This document shows positions 8,047 to 16,052 of a stretch of DNA of 34,338 bases, piece after piece (position 1 is the stretch's first letter; each line of letters opens with the position of its first letter). This DNA is from a virus. Location of the stretch: positions 1 to 34,338 of the IMG/VR virus record IMGVR_UViG_3300047462_000772; one strand, given 5' to 3'. The notes beneath the pieces are model-generated. The model worked only from the letters and a program-made list of their open reading frames with translations, ran no database searches and was not told the origin of the DNA. The position numbers were made by a program, and so were the translations under genes.

Positions 8047-9666
8047 TTAGAAACCGTAGGAATACCAATCGATTGATCGGGCAACCGGTGACCCACTACT
8101 GTTCGCGACCTGCGCCGTGAAGCCAGTCGCGCTCTGCGCCGAGACGATCACATTATCGCCCGGGCTGCCACCGATGATCGTGGTGTGCAGCGAGGGCGTG
8201 TTCACGTAAGGGTTGGGAAATGTCACCGTCGTGCCGGCGCTGGGGATCGCCACCGCCACGCCGCTTTGCGCCAGCGGCTGCACATCGATGGTAACGGTAA
8301 GGCCCGTCAGCTGCATCATCACCTGCGGATCGCTCGTCTGCAGTGAAAGCCGCACCTGAATATACTGCGCGCTCACCTGGCCCTGGGTGAAATTGGTCCA
8401 GCTGCCATAGACGGCGTTCGTGCCGGCGGTCAGCAGCTGCGGCTGGATCGTCGCGGCGATGCCGACATTGTTGCCGAGAAAATCGGTGACGGTCAGGAAA
8501 TTGCCGATGCCCAGCATGTTCGTATAGATCGAGGCGGCGTTGGCCTGCACGTTGATCGTCACCTGCGCCGTTGCCAGCGTGCCGAGGTTGATGGCGCTCG
8601 GCAGCGTATAGGTACCGCTGCCGACCCCGCCATCGTAGAGCGCATCGATGGTAAAGTAGTTCGCTTCTGCCAGCATATTGGCCGTGCCACCGAGCACCAG
8701 CGAATACTGGTGGCTGGCGTTGAACACTTTCACTAAGGCGCCCGCCGTCGTGCCCGGAAAACTCGCCGCGCCCTGATCGCTGTTGTAGAGGATGGTGCGG
8801 GTGAGCGAAGACTGCGCCACGGTCGCACTGATGGGTGTCGCCTGATAGACCGAAAATCCCGCCACCGGCTGCGCCCGCGCCGCCACCCAGTAGGTGCCGG
8901 TGCTGCTGACCGGGTATGAGGCCGCGCTCGAGCGGCCGATGAACAGCCCCTGCGCCCAGCTGGCGCCGCTGCGGATTTCGTAATCGAGCGGCCTGGTATC
9001 GGTGACACCCGTCCATTGCAGCACCGCGCCCTGCGGCCCGAGCGTCGAGGCAAGATTGGTGATCGCGGCGGGCGGTGTATTCAGCCCTTTTCCAGTCACG
9101 GTATAGGTCACCGGCTGCACCGTGCTGAGGCTCTGGGTGCCATAATTGCCGAAGACGTTGAAGGAGACGAATTTGATATAGAGCGTCTGCCCGATCATGG
9201 CCGGCGTGGTGGTATACTCGAAAATCGCGCTGTCGAGCCGCAGGAACGGCGCGCCGGCCGGATGGGCGGCAATCGCAGTGCCATACGCCCCCCGGACGAG
9301 ATAAGTCAGGTTATACTTGCTGACGCCGGTCAGGGTCGCCGTGCCATAGGCCAGCAGCTCCCCACCGACATAGGCGAGCGTCGTCAAGGCCTGCGCCCCG
9401 TTGGTGCCGGCGCTCGCGAGAGTGCCACTGCTCTGCGTCAGGTCGACCGCCAGCGTATCGGTCTGGTCGATGGCGCTGCCGGCCGGCAAGGCCGCCGACA
9501 ACTTCCCCCAGCGCGCAGCTTGCGTGACGCGGCCGATATTCTGGTAGGTCGCATTATCCTCGCTGACCCAGATATCCGCCCCGCCCCAGTTGGGCCCACC
9601 GGAAATCCCCAGCCAGATCGGCAAGCCGCTCCCACCCAACGATTGTGGGGGTTCGAAAATGATCAT
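8047..9666 (-). CDS. Tail-tip/baseplate protein, C-terminal part (GTA gp15-like)
   Basis: 539 residues. The first 170 (FEPPQSLGG, ISGGPNWGGADIWVS, LAVDLTQSSG, ELLAYGTATLTG, LVRGAYGT) match the conserved C-terminal half of the large phage tail/GTA baseplate proteins that carry the Phage-tail_3 and Rcc01698-type domains. A fibronectin-like module follows (PAAITNLASTLGPQGAVLQW), then fibre-like beta structure. In relatives I know, this region is continuous with the module encoded here by the gene ending at 10040. The ATG at 9666 has a good AGGAG eight bases upstream, so it is probably translated on its own. Confidence 0.78.
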   Translation of the reverse strand: MIIFEPPQSLGGSGLPIWLGISGGPNWGGADIWVSEDNATYQNIGRVTQAARWGKLSAALPAGSAIDQTDTLAVDLTQSSGTLASAGTNGAQALTTLAYVGGELLAYGTATLTGVSKYNLTYLVRGAYGTAIAAHPAGAPFLRLDSAIFEYTTTPAMIGQTLYIKFVSFNVFGNYGTQSLSTVQPVTYTVTGKGLNTPPAAITNLASTLGPQGAVLQWTGVTDTRPLDYEIRSGASWAQGLFIGRSSAASYPVSSTGTYWVAARAQPVAGFSVYQATPISATVAQSSLTRTILYNSDQGAASFPGTTAGALVKVFNASHQYSLVLGGTANMLAEANYFTIDALYDGGVGSGTYTLPSAINLGTLATAQVTINVQANAASIYTNMLGIGNFLTVTDFLGNNVGIAATIQPQLLTAGTNAVYGSWTNFTQGQVSAQYIQVRLSLQTSDPQVMMQLTGLTVTIDVQPLAQSGVAVAIPSAGTTVTFPNPYVNTPSLHTTIIGGSPGDNVIVSAQSATGFTAQVANSSGSPVARSIDWYSYGF

Positions 9667-9730
9667 GGAATGCTCCTAATGGCAGGATGCGGGTGGTTTC
9701 AATTCGTTATGAGGCGGGTAAAAATAAAAG

Positions 9731-9759
9731 TTGATTCCACAATAATTTTAAACTATATG
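9731..9759 (+). promoter_or_regulatory. Possible promoter for the small membrane peptide
   Basis: TTGATT (9731-9736) and TATATG (9754-9759) are separated by 17 bases, and the ATG of the plus-strand peptide follows 37 bases later. The match to sigma-70 consensus is moderate. A private promoter would make the peptide a typical moron, expressed independently of the late operon. Confidence 0.4.
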
Positions 9760-9796
9760 TTACTTCTAAGCTTAACAATCTGTTAATGGTCTTCAT

Positions 9797-9988
9797 ATGG
9801 ATATGCGACTACGCCCGTTATTACGTTTACTGGCTGTTTCAGGCGTTGGCCTTGTAGCGGCTAAAAGCGTTGCAGCCGTACTTCAACAGGTAGGTGTGCC
9901 GCAGACGGCTTGTATAACTGCTGGTCTGGCTACGGCTATAAGTTTTCCTTTCCTACTGAAAAAGGCATTCCCAAACTTCTGGACGTGA
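9797..9988 (+). CDS. Small hydrophobic peptide, opposite strand to the tail operon
   Basis: 63 residues: a basic N-terminus (MDMRLRPLLRLL), a hydrophobic stretch at about 10-30, a second at about 37-53, and a KKAFPNFW tail, so likely one or two membrane passes. No family recognised. It is the only plus-strand candidate gene between the GNAT gene and the repressor. A possible promoter lies just upstream, but no clear Shine-Dalgarno sequence, and the ATG six bases later is an alternative start. Candidate roles are superinfection exclusion, a small toxin or a membrane-acting moron; all are inference. Confidence 0.45.
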   Translation: MDMRLRPLLRLLAVSGVGLVAAKSVAAVLQQVGVPQTACITAGLATAISFPFLLKKAFPNFWT

Positions 9989-10039
9989 ACATTGAATTAT
10001 AATAACTATTATACATTATAATTTTCTTATTAAGTGATC

Positions 10040-11413
10040 TTACTCCGGATACATAACCGTCCCCGGATCGACATTCGCGCCAACCGTATCGGCCAAAACC
10101 ACCGCGCCCTGCTTCACGTAGAGGTTCGGCGCGGCGATGCCGGGGTTCAGATCCTCCGCCGTCATGGTCAGCGTGCCCTGCGCGTCTTCCTCCACCGACA
10201 GGATCCGCACCGGCGCCGCGTTCAGCCCCAGCGCCGTGTCGGTGATCGCGACGATATCCATCGGCTCCAGCGCGCAATAGCGCCAGCCGAGCCGAAACTG
10301 GTAGGTGTTGCGGCTGTAAACCTCCCGCTGCAGGATCAGCTGCGCCACCAGCGCCGCCACGTTGATATCGCAGATCGCATGCGCCTGGATCGGCGTCGCC
10401 GGCAGCAGCCCCACCTGGGCAATCGAGGCCTGATCCTTCACGTCGATCACCGCGACGTTATACTGGTTGGCGCGGTGCAGGAATTCCAGCTGCACGTGGT
10501 TCGAAAGATCGGCCGGCGCGCTACGCGATAAGGTCACCGGCCCATCCGGCTGCTCCAGGAAATCATCATCGGTCAGGTAGAAGACCGGCGTCAGGTTCGG
10601 CGTGAAGGTCACCCCATTGCCGGTGATCGGCGTATCGCCATAGGGCACGATCTTCAGCGTGCCGGCGGACCAGATCAGCGCCGCATTGGCCAGCTGCAGC
10701 AGGCTGGTGAGGTAGGTCTGCGCCGCCTGCTGCGCATCGAACACCGGCGAGAGCAGCAGCCCCGTCGCCACGCAGTAGTTGGAAAACTGGGTGAAATCTC
10801 CCAGCTGGGCCGTGGCCAGGCCGCAGCCATAGATGGGATTGGTCAGGAAATCGGCGATCACCAGCGCCGGGTTGGCATCGGGCGAACCCGCCACCGCGTT
10901 GCAGTAAATCCCCTGCACCTCGAAGCTGTGGGTCGGCAGGTCAGTCGTGCTACCGAGGTAATAATTCCCGGTCACTACATAGGCCGTGCCGGCATAGGCC
11001 AGCGCCTGGTCGGGATGATACGTCGTAATATAACCGAACGGCGTCTGGCCCGCCGCACCGGTATAGGTCGTGAAATTATAGCTGGCAGTGGTGCCGGTCG
11101 TCTTGCTGGCCCAGACCTGCCCGATACCGGCAATCGGCCCCTCGCAGAGGCCGAGCGCCACGGCGGTTGAATACGTCGTTGTATTCGCCGCCTTCACGCC
11201 ACTATTAAGGCCACCCTTGCCGGTAAACGCCCCGCCATCCGTGCTGCTGATGCCGCTGGTGCCGAGATCGTTATACCAGATGACATTACAATTGACCCGC
11301 GTCGTGCCATAGACGATGGGCACCGCCACCGCCTGGGTGGAGGTCTGCACGCGCAGCGGCCCCAGCATGGGCGAAGACGCGGCAATGGGTTTGGAGCCAA
11401 GCAGTCCGCTCAT
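10040..11413 (-). CDS. Tail-tip/baseplate protein, N-terminal part (GTA gp15-like)
   Basis: 457 residues. It begins with MSGLLGSKPIAASSPMLGPL, then QTSTQAVAVPIVYGTTRVNCNVIWYND near 23-49, the hallmark start of the large tail proteins of GTA-like phages; GLCEGPIAGIGQVW near 88-101 is also typical. Later come the module for a hub-type barrel (HAICDINVAALVAQLILQREVYSRNTYQFRLGWRY) and VRILSVEEDAQGTLTMTAEDLNPG, after which full-length homologues continue. Here it stops 16 residues or so later at 10040, and the continuation is encoded separately from 9666. The two products could assemble as a split protein. Confidence 0.8.
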   Translation of the reverse strand: MSGLLGSKPIAASSPMLGPLRVQTSTQAVAVPIVYGTTRVNCNVIWYNDLGTSGISSTDGGAFTGKGGLNSGVKAANTTTYSTAVALGLCEGPIAGIGQVWASKTTGTTASYNFTTYTGAAGQTPFGYITTYHPDQALAYAGTAYVVTGNYYLGSTTDLPTHSFEVQGIYCNAVAGSPDANPALVIADFLTNPIYGCGLATAQLGDFTQFSNYCVATGLLLSPVFDAQQAAQTYLTSLLQLANAALIWSAGTLKIVPYGDTPITGNGVTFTPNLTPVFYLTDDDFLEQPDGPVTLSRSAPADLSNHVQLEFLHRANQYNVAVIDVKDQASIAQVGLLPATPIQAHAICDINVAALVAQLILQREVYSRNTYQFRLGWRYCALEPMDIVAITDTALGLNAAPVRILSVEEDAQGTLTMTAEDLNPGIAAPNLYVKQGAVVLADTVGANVDPGTVMYPE

Positions 11414-11461
11414 GGGTGATCCTTTCAGATAGAATTATATCAGGAAGCGCCGACGGCTGTG

Positions 11462-11782
11462 CTATTCGCACCAGAATCGTTTATTTTCTAACCGGCATTT
11501 TTTGACATTCAGCGGAAGCTCAATATCGGTTTCTATTTTTGAATATTTATTTGGATAGCAATGAACTGTCACCGGAATATCCGTAGGTTTATTTGATAAA
11601 TAATTCCATTCCTGAGGATCGTTATCGATATCATCATCCACATCGGGAGGAATTAACACGGGGAATGGTTTTTCATGCCCTACTTCTACACTGACATGAG
11701 AAACGATAAATGGGCACTCTAAATTTTCTGCTTTAGATGATGAAGAAATAAACAATAAAAATATAAACAGAATCTTAACCAT
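11462..11782 (-). CDS. Periplasmic immunity protein for the amidase toxin (STY0301-like)
   Basis: 106 residues with a signal peptide (MVKILFIFLLFISSSSKA, likely cut before ENLECP), so exported. Paired cysteines (ECPF, HCYPNKY, KKCRL, WCE) suggest disulfides. The layout, with VTVHCYP followed by a C-terminal RFWCE, resembles the STY0301 family that accompanies cell-wall amidase effectors. It starts ten bases after the toxin stop, and a periplasmic location fits protection against a peptidoglycan-cutting enzyme. The gene is A+T-rich compared with the tail genes on both sides. The family name is a judgement from pattern, not a search. Confidence 0.7.
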   Translation of the reverse strand: MVKILFIFLLFISSSSKAENLECPFIVSHVSVEVGHEKPFPVLIPPDVDDDIDNDPQEWNYLSNKPTDIPVTVHCYPNKYSKIETDIELPLNVKKCRLENKRFWCE

Positions 11783-11792
11783 TTATTTTATC

Positions 11793-12719
11793 CTAAGGAT
11801 TAATAGTATAATATCGTGATCCACCTTCACTGGTATTATTTCCCCAGGCACTCCATGGAATACGAGAGATCGTTGGGCTTTGGCCACTCCACTGATTCAA
11901 AATTGTAATGCCCTCGTTGTCTTGTCCCAAATATATACCGGTATGGCTCATACCTGACAAGCCTCCCGGATTGTTGGCCGAACCATATCCGTTAGTGCCA
12001 GGTTGGCCATGATAATTGAACGTTGCAATTGCAGTGCCCACGGGGATGTCGGAATTACCCTGTACCAGCTCTCCCCTTTGCCATTGGCTGGCCGGCGGCA
12101 AATCTGGCGTCAGCGATCTGGTAAGCGACGCGCAGTTGCTATTTGGCCCGAGATATTGGCCATCCGAACTTTGAACAATTGCTTGCGCATCGGCGAGGCT
12201 ATTGATGCTTGGCGCTGTGTAATAAGTTGAAAACGATGATGGCATTTCAGACGACGGCAGGTTCGCCTGTCCATAATCCGGCCGGTAGCTGGCGAATTCT
12301 ACTCCCGGCATCAAACCATTAATGCGATGATTATTATCTTGATTATCTGAAGATAGCACCGGTGAAGCAGGTTCACGACCGCTTCCACCGTCACCACCCT
12401 CGCTCGTCCATCTACCCTGATCATCTCTTGGCTCGTTCGGGTCAAAACCAGCCTTCGCCAGCTCCGCCCGCACCTGCGCCTCGATCTTGATGTCCGGCTC
12501 GCCGAGATGGACCAGGGCGATCAGCGCCAGCGTCTGTTCGCCGCGATTCCAGGCTTTGATAGCTTTCTTGATGGTCGCCAGCTGCCCAGGATCGGCCAGG
12601 ATCGCCATCGCCGCTTCATTGGGTTGCAGCCGGTTGCCCTGCCGCTTGGCCAGCGGGCAAGCCCGCAGCATCAGGCCAGCCTCATCGATCGTCAAAGCCG
12701 CTTTACGAATGATCAGCAT
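11793..12719 (-). CDS. Polymorphic toxin 1: shared N-domain plus BPSL0067/NlpC-like amidase
   Basis: 308 residues. Residues 1-91 are the N-domain shared with three other genes here (MLIIRKAALTID, KAIKAWNRG near 52-60, ALVHLGEP); the linker GFDPNEPRDDQGRWTSEGG is near 91-109. After a low-complexity stretch (110-180) the C-terminal domain has a catalytic-type Cys in NSNCASLTR (C196) and His in GMSHTGIYLGQD (H259), plus ITILNQW and RIPWSAW, resembling BPSL0067/CHAP-type amidases that cleave peptidoglycan peptides. It overlaps the NlpC/P60 tail gene by seven bases and is followed by a secreted immunity-like gene. Inserted between GTA gp14- and gp15-like genes. Confidence 0.8.
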   Translation of the reverse strand: MLIIRKAALTIDEAGLMLRACPLAKRQGNRLQPNEAAMAILADPGQLATIKKAIKAWNRGEQTLALIALVHLGEPDIKIEAQVRAELAKAGFDPNEPRDDQGRWTSEGGDGGSGREPASPVLSSDNQDNNHRINGLMPGVEFASYRPDYGQANLPSSEMPSSFSTYYTAPSINSLADAQAIVQSSDGQYLGPNSNCASLTRSLTPDLPPASQWQRGELVQGNSDIPVGTAIATFNYHGQPGTNGYGSANNPGGLSGMSHTGIYLGQDNEGITILNQWSGQSPTISRIPWSAWGNNTSEGGSRYYTINP

Positions 12720-13186
12720 CGCAAATTCCTCTCTGATCCCTGACCTCTGACATCTGATATCTGACCTCTGAAATCGACCGCGCTAAAAAACCGGCACTTC
12801 CGCTCCGCCAGCGGATGCTGGTCGCCATTGGCCAGCACCACGCCTTCTCCGACATAGGCATGGATCAGCAGCGGCCAGCGCACCACGATGCCGGCATGGC
12901 TGAAACAGCGCCCGAACTGGAACACCGCCACATCGCCCGGCCCAGGGGCCAGCACCGGTGCGGCATAATCCTCCAGCCAGCCGAGATAGCGCTCCTCGCC
13001 GCGATGCAGGTGCCAGTCGGGCGGGTAAGGCCGCGGGTCGATGGGCGGAATCACGCCCGCCGCGTGATAAACCGCCACCAGCAGCATGGCGCAGTCGGTG
13101 CCGGCACCCTTCACCATGCCCTCGTGATGGTAGGGCGTGCCCAGCCAGCTTTGCGCTTCTGCCACGATGGTGTCGCGCAGACTCAC
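12713..13186 (-). CDS. NlpC/P60 peptidase of the tail tip (GTA gp14-like)
   Basis: 157 residues. Cys-peptidase motifs: GTPYHHEGMVKGAGTDCAML (catalytic Cys near residue 32), and CFSHAGIVV with the His near 96; further acidic or polar residues follow in LIHAYVGEGV. In GTAs and related phages this enzyme at the tail tip opens the cell wall during DNA entry. The start overlaps the hub gene by four bases. The last 15 or so residues (ISDVRGQGSERNLRC) are encoded by a run of six tandem heptamers at 12730-12771, which looks like a late addition to the coding end. Confidence 0.9.
   Translation of the reverse strand: MSLRDTIVAEAQSWLGTPYHHEGMVKGAGTDCAMLLVAVYHAAGVIPPIDPRPYPPDWHLHRGEERYLGWLEDYAAPVLAPGPGDVAVFQFGRCFSHAGIVVRWPLLIHAYVGEGVVLANGDQHPLAERKCRFFSAVDFRGQISDVRGQGSERNLRC
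12730..12771 (-). repeat. Six tandem heptamers, consensus TCAGRKR on the minus strand
   Basis: Reading the minus strand from 12771: TCAGAGG, TCAGATA, TCAGATG, TCAGAGG, TCAGGGA, TCAGAGA. The array overlaps the end of the NlpC/P60 gene and ends 11 bases before the start codon of toxin 1. Three similar units lie 30 bases upstream of toxin 3 (21016-21036) and two near the prophage left end (2470-2483). Confidence 0.75.
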
Positions 13187-14064
13187 AACGCTGTTTCCGC
13201 CGGCGGGATGTAGGGAAAGCCGCGGAACCGCGTCAGGTTGTTATACTTGAATTGGCAGGTATTCATCGTCTTGTCGCAGCCCGGCCAGACGGTGAAAGTA
13301 TCGCCCGCCGCCGGGGTGGTGCTGAGCGGCATGATCAGCGTCAAGATGCCGCCGGCCCAGCCGGCAATGCTGGCCTGCTGGCCGGTGGCGACACCGCTCG
13401 TCATCTTCAAATAACCCTGCGCGTAATATCCCGCTGGTTGCGACAGGGCGGTGACGATCTGCTGCGCCGTGCTGCCGGCCAGCACGCTGCTGGTCACTGC
13501 ATAATTTGCCGCGTTCAACCCACAACCTGTATCGAACAAAGTCCGAGAACAGCCCGGCTGATAGAGATTGCGCGGCATCTGAATATCCAGCAGTTCGAGG
13601 TCGGAGCGCACGGTCAGCACCGCGCTGGTGCGCGTCGCCGTCACCGATCCCACCCGCCCTTCGAACAGCGGCACCGAGCCCGCCGTGGTATCGCCCCAGT
13701 ACGGCACGCCATTTTGGTTGTAGAGTGGCATGAAAACGCGCTCCAGCCGCAGCCGCGCCCCATCCAGCATCCCCTGCTGCAGTCCCACCAGAAATTGCGT
13801 CGCGCCGATCAGGTCGGTCGCGGCGGGGTAGAGGGTGATCTCCAGCTCATCCACTTCCAGCCCGATCACCGTCTTGGTGCGGCCGCGCTCCAGCCGCAGG
13901 GTGGAGCCGAAATAGGTGTAGATATATTGGAAAATAATATCGGCCCCGGCATCGGTCAGCCGCAGCACCGTGCCGTTCGCCAGCGTGAACGTATAAAGAT
14001 CGGCCATCTGGTACTGGTTGGTCGTCGCCAGCAGCGTTGCCAGCGCGGTCGAGACCGTCTTCAT
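13183..14064 (-). CDS. DUF2163 tail hub protein (GTA gp13-like)
   Basis: 293 residues from the ATG at 14064, which overlaps the preceding stop by four bases (ATGA). The N-terminus KTVSTALATLLATTNQYQMADLYTFTLANG and ...LEVDELEITLYP are typical of DUF2163 proteins. The C-terminal PGCDKTMNTCQFKYNNLTRFRGFPYIP, with paired cysteines, is the diagnostic end (compare CxxRFxNxxNFRGFPxxP). In the GTA tail this forms the hub between distal tail protein and baseplate and may bind an iron-sulfur cluster through the conserved cysteines (known for the family). The order hub, then NlpC/P60, then large baseplate is the GTA order. Confidence 0.92.
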   Translation of the reverse strand: MKTVSTALATLLATTNQYQMADLYTFTLANGTVLRLTDAGADIIFQYIYTYFGSTLRLERGRTKTVIGLEVDELEITLYPAATDLIGATQFLVGLQQGMLDGARLRLERVFMPLYNQNGVPYWGDTTAGSVPLFEGRVGSVTATRTSAVLTVRSDLELLDIQMPRNLYQPGCSRTLFDTGCGLNAANYAVTSSVLAGSTAQQIVTALSQPAGYYAQGYLKMTSGVATGQQASIAGWAGGILTLIMPLSTTPAAGDTFTVWPGCDKTMNTCQFKYNNLTRFRGFPYIPPAETAL

Positions 14065-14678
14065 GGCGCGATGCCCATGAGGTCGACCTGGCCCCACGTC
14101 CATAGCTTGTTGGCAAAGTTCTCGAAATTCGCGGCATCGTCCTTGAAGCGCACCCGGAAATAATAGCTGAAGCTGGCATAGACATTGTAGCCATAGGGTG
14201 GTGCCGCCCCGAATTCGATGGCGTTCGCCCCGCTATAGCCGGCGACGCCGGTATAGGTGAAAGTCGAACCCGCCGACTGCGCGGTGGGGCCCGCCGTTAC
14301 CGTCCCCATCGCGTTCAGCGCCCCGACCGGCTCGGTGATAGTGGAGAGCACGGTGCGCTGCAGGCGGAAAATCTGGGTGAAGCCGTCGGCCGCGCCCAGA
14401 TACTGGTTGGTAACGCTGCAATCGGTCGGGTCGGTCAGCAGGAATTCGTCGAACGAGCCCTGCCGCGCCAGGAAGAACTCCAGCATGGTGCGGAATTCCT
14501 GGGTGGAATCATCGCGCAAAACCGGAAAAGTCAGCTGGAAATCGTAGACGGCGTTGCGGAAGGTCGCGGCGCGCAGTTCGCGCCCGCTGGCGGCGGTCTG
14601 CACGAGCGTATTGAAGCGCGGCTTTTTATAGACGCTCCAGCCCTGGCCGGGAAAGACCGGAAATGGCGTTGAGGACAT
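14061..14678 (-). CDS. DUF2460 distal tail protein (GTA gp12-like)
   Basis: 205 residues. The start MSSTPFPVFPGQGWSVYKKPRFNT matches the DUF2460 signature (FP.L.G.GWSV.K.P.F.T.). The middle FFLARQGSFDEFLLTDPTDCSVTNQYLGAADG and the final FRVRFKDDAANFENFANKLW also fit. These proteins form the ring joining tail tube to hub. The gene follows the tail chaperone end by 15 bases and is coupled to the DUF2163 gene by an ATGA overlap. In the usual order a tape measure gene would lie directly before it; here none does. Confidence 0.92.
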   Translation of the reverse strand: MSSTPFPVFPGQGWSVYKKPRFNTLVQTAASGRELRAATFRNAVYDFQLTFPVLRDDSTQEFRTMLEFFLARQGSFDEFLLTDPTDCSVTNQYLGAADGFTQIFRLQRTVLSTITEPVGALNAMGTVTAGPTAQSAGSTFTYTGVAGYSGANAIEFGAAPPYGYNVYASFSYYFRVRFKDDAANFENFANKLWTWGQVDLMGIAP

Positions 14679-14693
14679 GCGGTGTCTCCCTTA

Positions 14694-14957
14694 TTATTTT
14701 GATACCGTCCCGCCCAGCTGGCCGAACACACTCAGCAGATCTTCCAGCCGGCGCGAGGGACTAGCCGCTCTTTCAGGTGGCTTCAGCCCCATTTTTGCCG
14801 CCAGCAGCAGATGCACGGGCGGGTGGTCGCGCCAGTAGCGGGTCAACAGGCCGAACTCGCCGAAGGTCATTCCATCGATCGTCGGAAAATCCCAGCCACA
14901 CACAGTGGCCAGCAGGCCGTAAATTTCGTGCCATTCGATTTCCGGCTGGCTGGCTAC
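14694..14957 (-). CDS. Tail assembly chaperone, T-part reached by -1 frameshift
   Basis: Open frame with conserved-looking sequence EIEWHEIYGLLATVCGWDFP, then TFGEFGLLTRYWRDHPPVHLLLAAKMG. The homologous-looking part begins upstream of any in-frame ATG or the GTG at 14903, inside the end of the preceding chaperone gene. It is therefore best explained as the gpT-like extension of a gpG-gpGT pair made by a -1 shift at 14957-14963. The predicted joint is ...DDFAGG/VASQPEIEW. In siphophages the G and GT forms coat the tape measure during tail assembly at a fixed ratio. Confidence 0.7.
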   Translation of the reverse strand, partial: VASQPEIEWHEIYGLLATVCGWDFPTIDGMTFGEFGLLTRYWRDHPPVHLLLAAKMGLKPPERAASPSRRLEDLLSVFGQLGGTVSK

Positions 14958-15280
14958 TCCCCCGCGAAATCGTCCGCGCGAGCCTCCGCCGTCGGCCGCG
15001 CCAGGCCAGAGCCGGTCAGCACTGCGCTGATCAGGATGGGCACATCGGCAAAGGTCAGCCGGTCTTCGAGATCCTCCCGGGAAAGATCGGGATAGTTGCG
15101 GCCAAGCGCCGCATGCGCGATATCGACCACCGCATCCAGCTGCCCGGCATCGAAGCCGGCTGCCGGATCCTGCAGCCGGTCGAGCTTCGGCAGCAGCGTC
15201 CGCAATTGCCGGAAAGTCAGCGCCGGTACCACGAACTCGTCACCGCCCAGCCTCACCGTCAGTCCCTCATGCATGCTCAT
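14954..15280 (-). CDS. Tail assembly chaperone, G-part
   Basis: 108 residues: MSMHEGLTVRLGGDEFVVPALTFRQLRTLLPKL, then VVDIAHAALGRNYPDLSREDLEDRL. Small, acidic and helical, matching GTA- and lambda-type tail assembly chaperones (gpG). The start overlaps the major tail protein stop by four bases. The end contains GGGGGAG immediately before the TAG stop, suited to a -1 ribosomal frameshift into the T-part. Confidence 0.82.
   Translation of the reverse strand: MSMHEGLTVRLGGDEFVVPALTFRQLRTLLPKLDRLQDPAAGFDAGQLDAVVDIAHAALGRNYPDLSREDLEDRLTFADVPILISAVLTGSGLARPTAEARADDFAGE
14957..14963 (-). other. Probable programmed -1 frameshift site
   Basis: Minus strand reads GGGGGAG followed directly by TAG, with zero-frame codons GGG-GAG. 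After a -1 slip the P-site pairs perfectly with GGG and the A-site with GGA. The conserved T-part is open in exactly the -1 frame. The heptamer is not one of the strongest known slip sites, so the position is likely but not certain. Confidence 0.6.
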
Positions 15281-16017
15281 TCTCCAAAGCTGATTGTGCC
15301 GATGTTCTGGCTCGCGTCGCCATAGGCAGAGAAATCCAGTTCGGGGATGGTGAAGTTATCGTTCTTCGTCGCGAGGCTAAGCTTGCTGGCCACGCAGGCA
15401 TTCAGAGTCAAACTCAGCGGCTTGCCGTTGAAAGTCTCGGTGAAAACCGCCTGGAAAGTCGGCCCGCTACCCATCACCTGGTTGGCAATCGCGGTGCGAT
15501 TACCGCCGCTGGACGTATAGGTGTACGCGATAAGTACACTCGCCCCGGCATCACCGGCGGCAAAGGTGTAAATGCCCCCGGAAGTGCTGACCGCGTACTG
15601 TCCTGCCGCCGGAGCGGACGCGACCTTGGTCAGCGCCAGCCCCGTCGTAGCATAAGTCACGCCAAGGTCGGTAACGAATGTCGCGCCGTTGGTCGCCGTC
15701 ACCTGATAGGGGTTACTGGCCGGCACGGCCCACGGCTCGGACGGAATATTCACCACACCGCCGGTAGCAAGAGTCTGGCCGAAGAACAGGTTGTTGAACA
15801 GCGCACCGTTCACCTGTGCAAACTTCGCCTTGCCGGTGATCTTGCCCTGGCCGCGCGCGATGGTCAGCGGGAACTGGTTTTGCCCGTAGAGCTCGCGCGT
15901 CTGGAAGGTGAAATCGATCTGGATATCCTGCAGCGCGCCGAACTTTGCCGGCGTGGCATTGGCAAGATCGCTGCGCACGCCGTACAGCGTGCCGCTGCCA
16001 AAACTGAACTGGGTCAT
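15277..16017 (-). CDS. Major tail (tube) protein
   Basis: 246 residues. MTQFSFGSGTLYGVRSDLANATPAKFGALQDIQIDFTFQTRELYGQNQFPL is the usual start of tube proteins in this phage group (a reference to pre-set geometry followed by an ELYG motif); ITGKAKFAQVNGALFNNLFFG follows. A probable Ig-like insert around residues 100-175 precedes a C-terminal SLTLNACVASKLSLATKNDNFTIPELDFSAYGD, where the tube-domain continues. Located 35 bases after the tape measure gene and overlapping the chaperone start. Confidence 0.85.
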   Translation of the reverse strand: MTQFSFGSGTLYGVRSDLANATPAKFGALQDIQIDFTFQTRELYGQNQFPLTIARGQGKITGKAKFAQVNGALFNNLFFGQTLATGGVVNIPSEPWAVPASNPYQVTATNGATFVTDLGVTYATTGLALTKVASAPAAGQYAVSTSGGIYTFAAGDAGASVLIAYTYTSSGGNRTAIANQVMGSGPTFQAVFTETFNGKPLSLTLNACVASKLSLATKNDNFTIPELDFSAYGDASQNIGTISFGE

Positions 16018-16052
16018 CTTGGGTTCCTTTTTCTATGATGTCGTGGAAAAAC

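Larger units (their letters stand above)
9667..10039. other. A+T-rich insertion between the two tail-tip gene parts
   Basis: 373 bases clearly richer in A+T than the flanking genes, with a plus-strand small gene in its middle. It separates ...VDPGTVMYPE (end of the N-terminal tail part) from MIIFEPPQSL (start of the C-terminal part), where related proteins appear to read through as VNAPVIFEPP. No terminal inverted repeats or target duplication were recognised. The left edge around 10000-10030 is almost pure A/T. Confidence 0.6.

Noticed and set aside
9016-9786. 256-residue plus-strand open frame opposite the tail-tip gene
   Set aside because: Arg/Gly/His-rich composition typical of a shadow frame in GC-rich DNA; the minus-strand tail gene explains the region.
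9667-10039. Insertion sequence or intron at the split tail gene
   Set aside because: No transposase, homing endonuclease, terminal inverted repeats or target duplication could be identified.
12958-14163. 401-residue plus-strand open frame opposite tail hub genes
   Set aside because: Low-complexity Arg/Ala/Pro shadow of the DUF2163 and NlpC/P60 genes.
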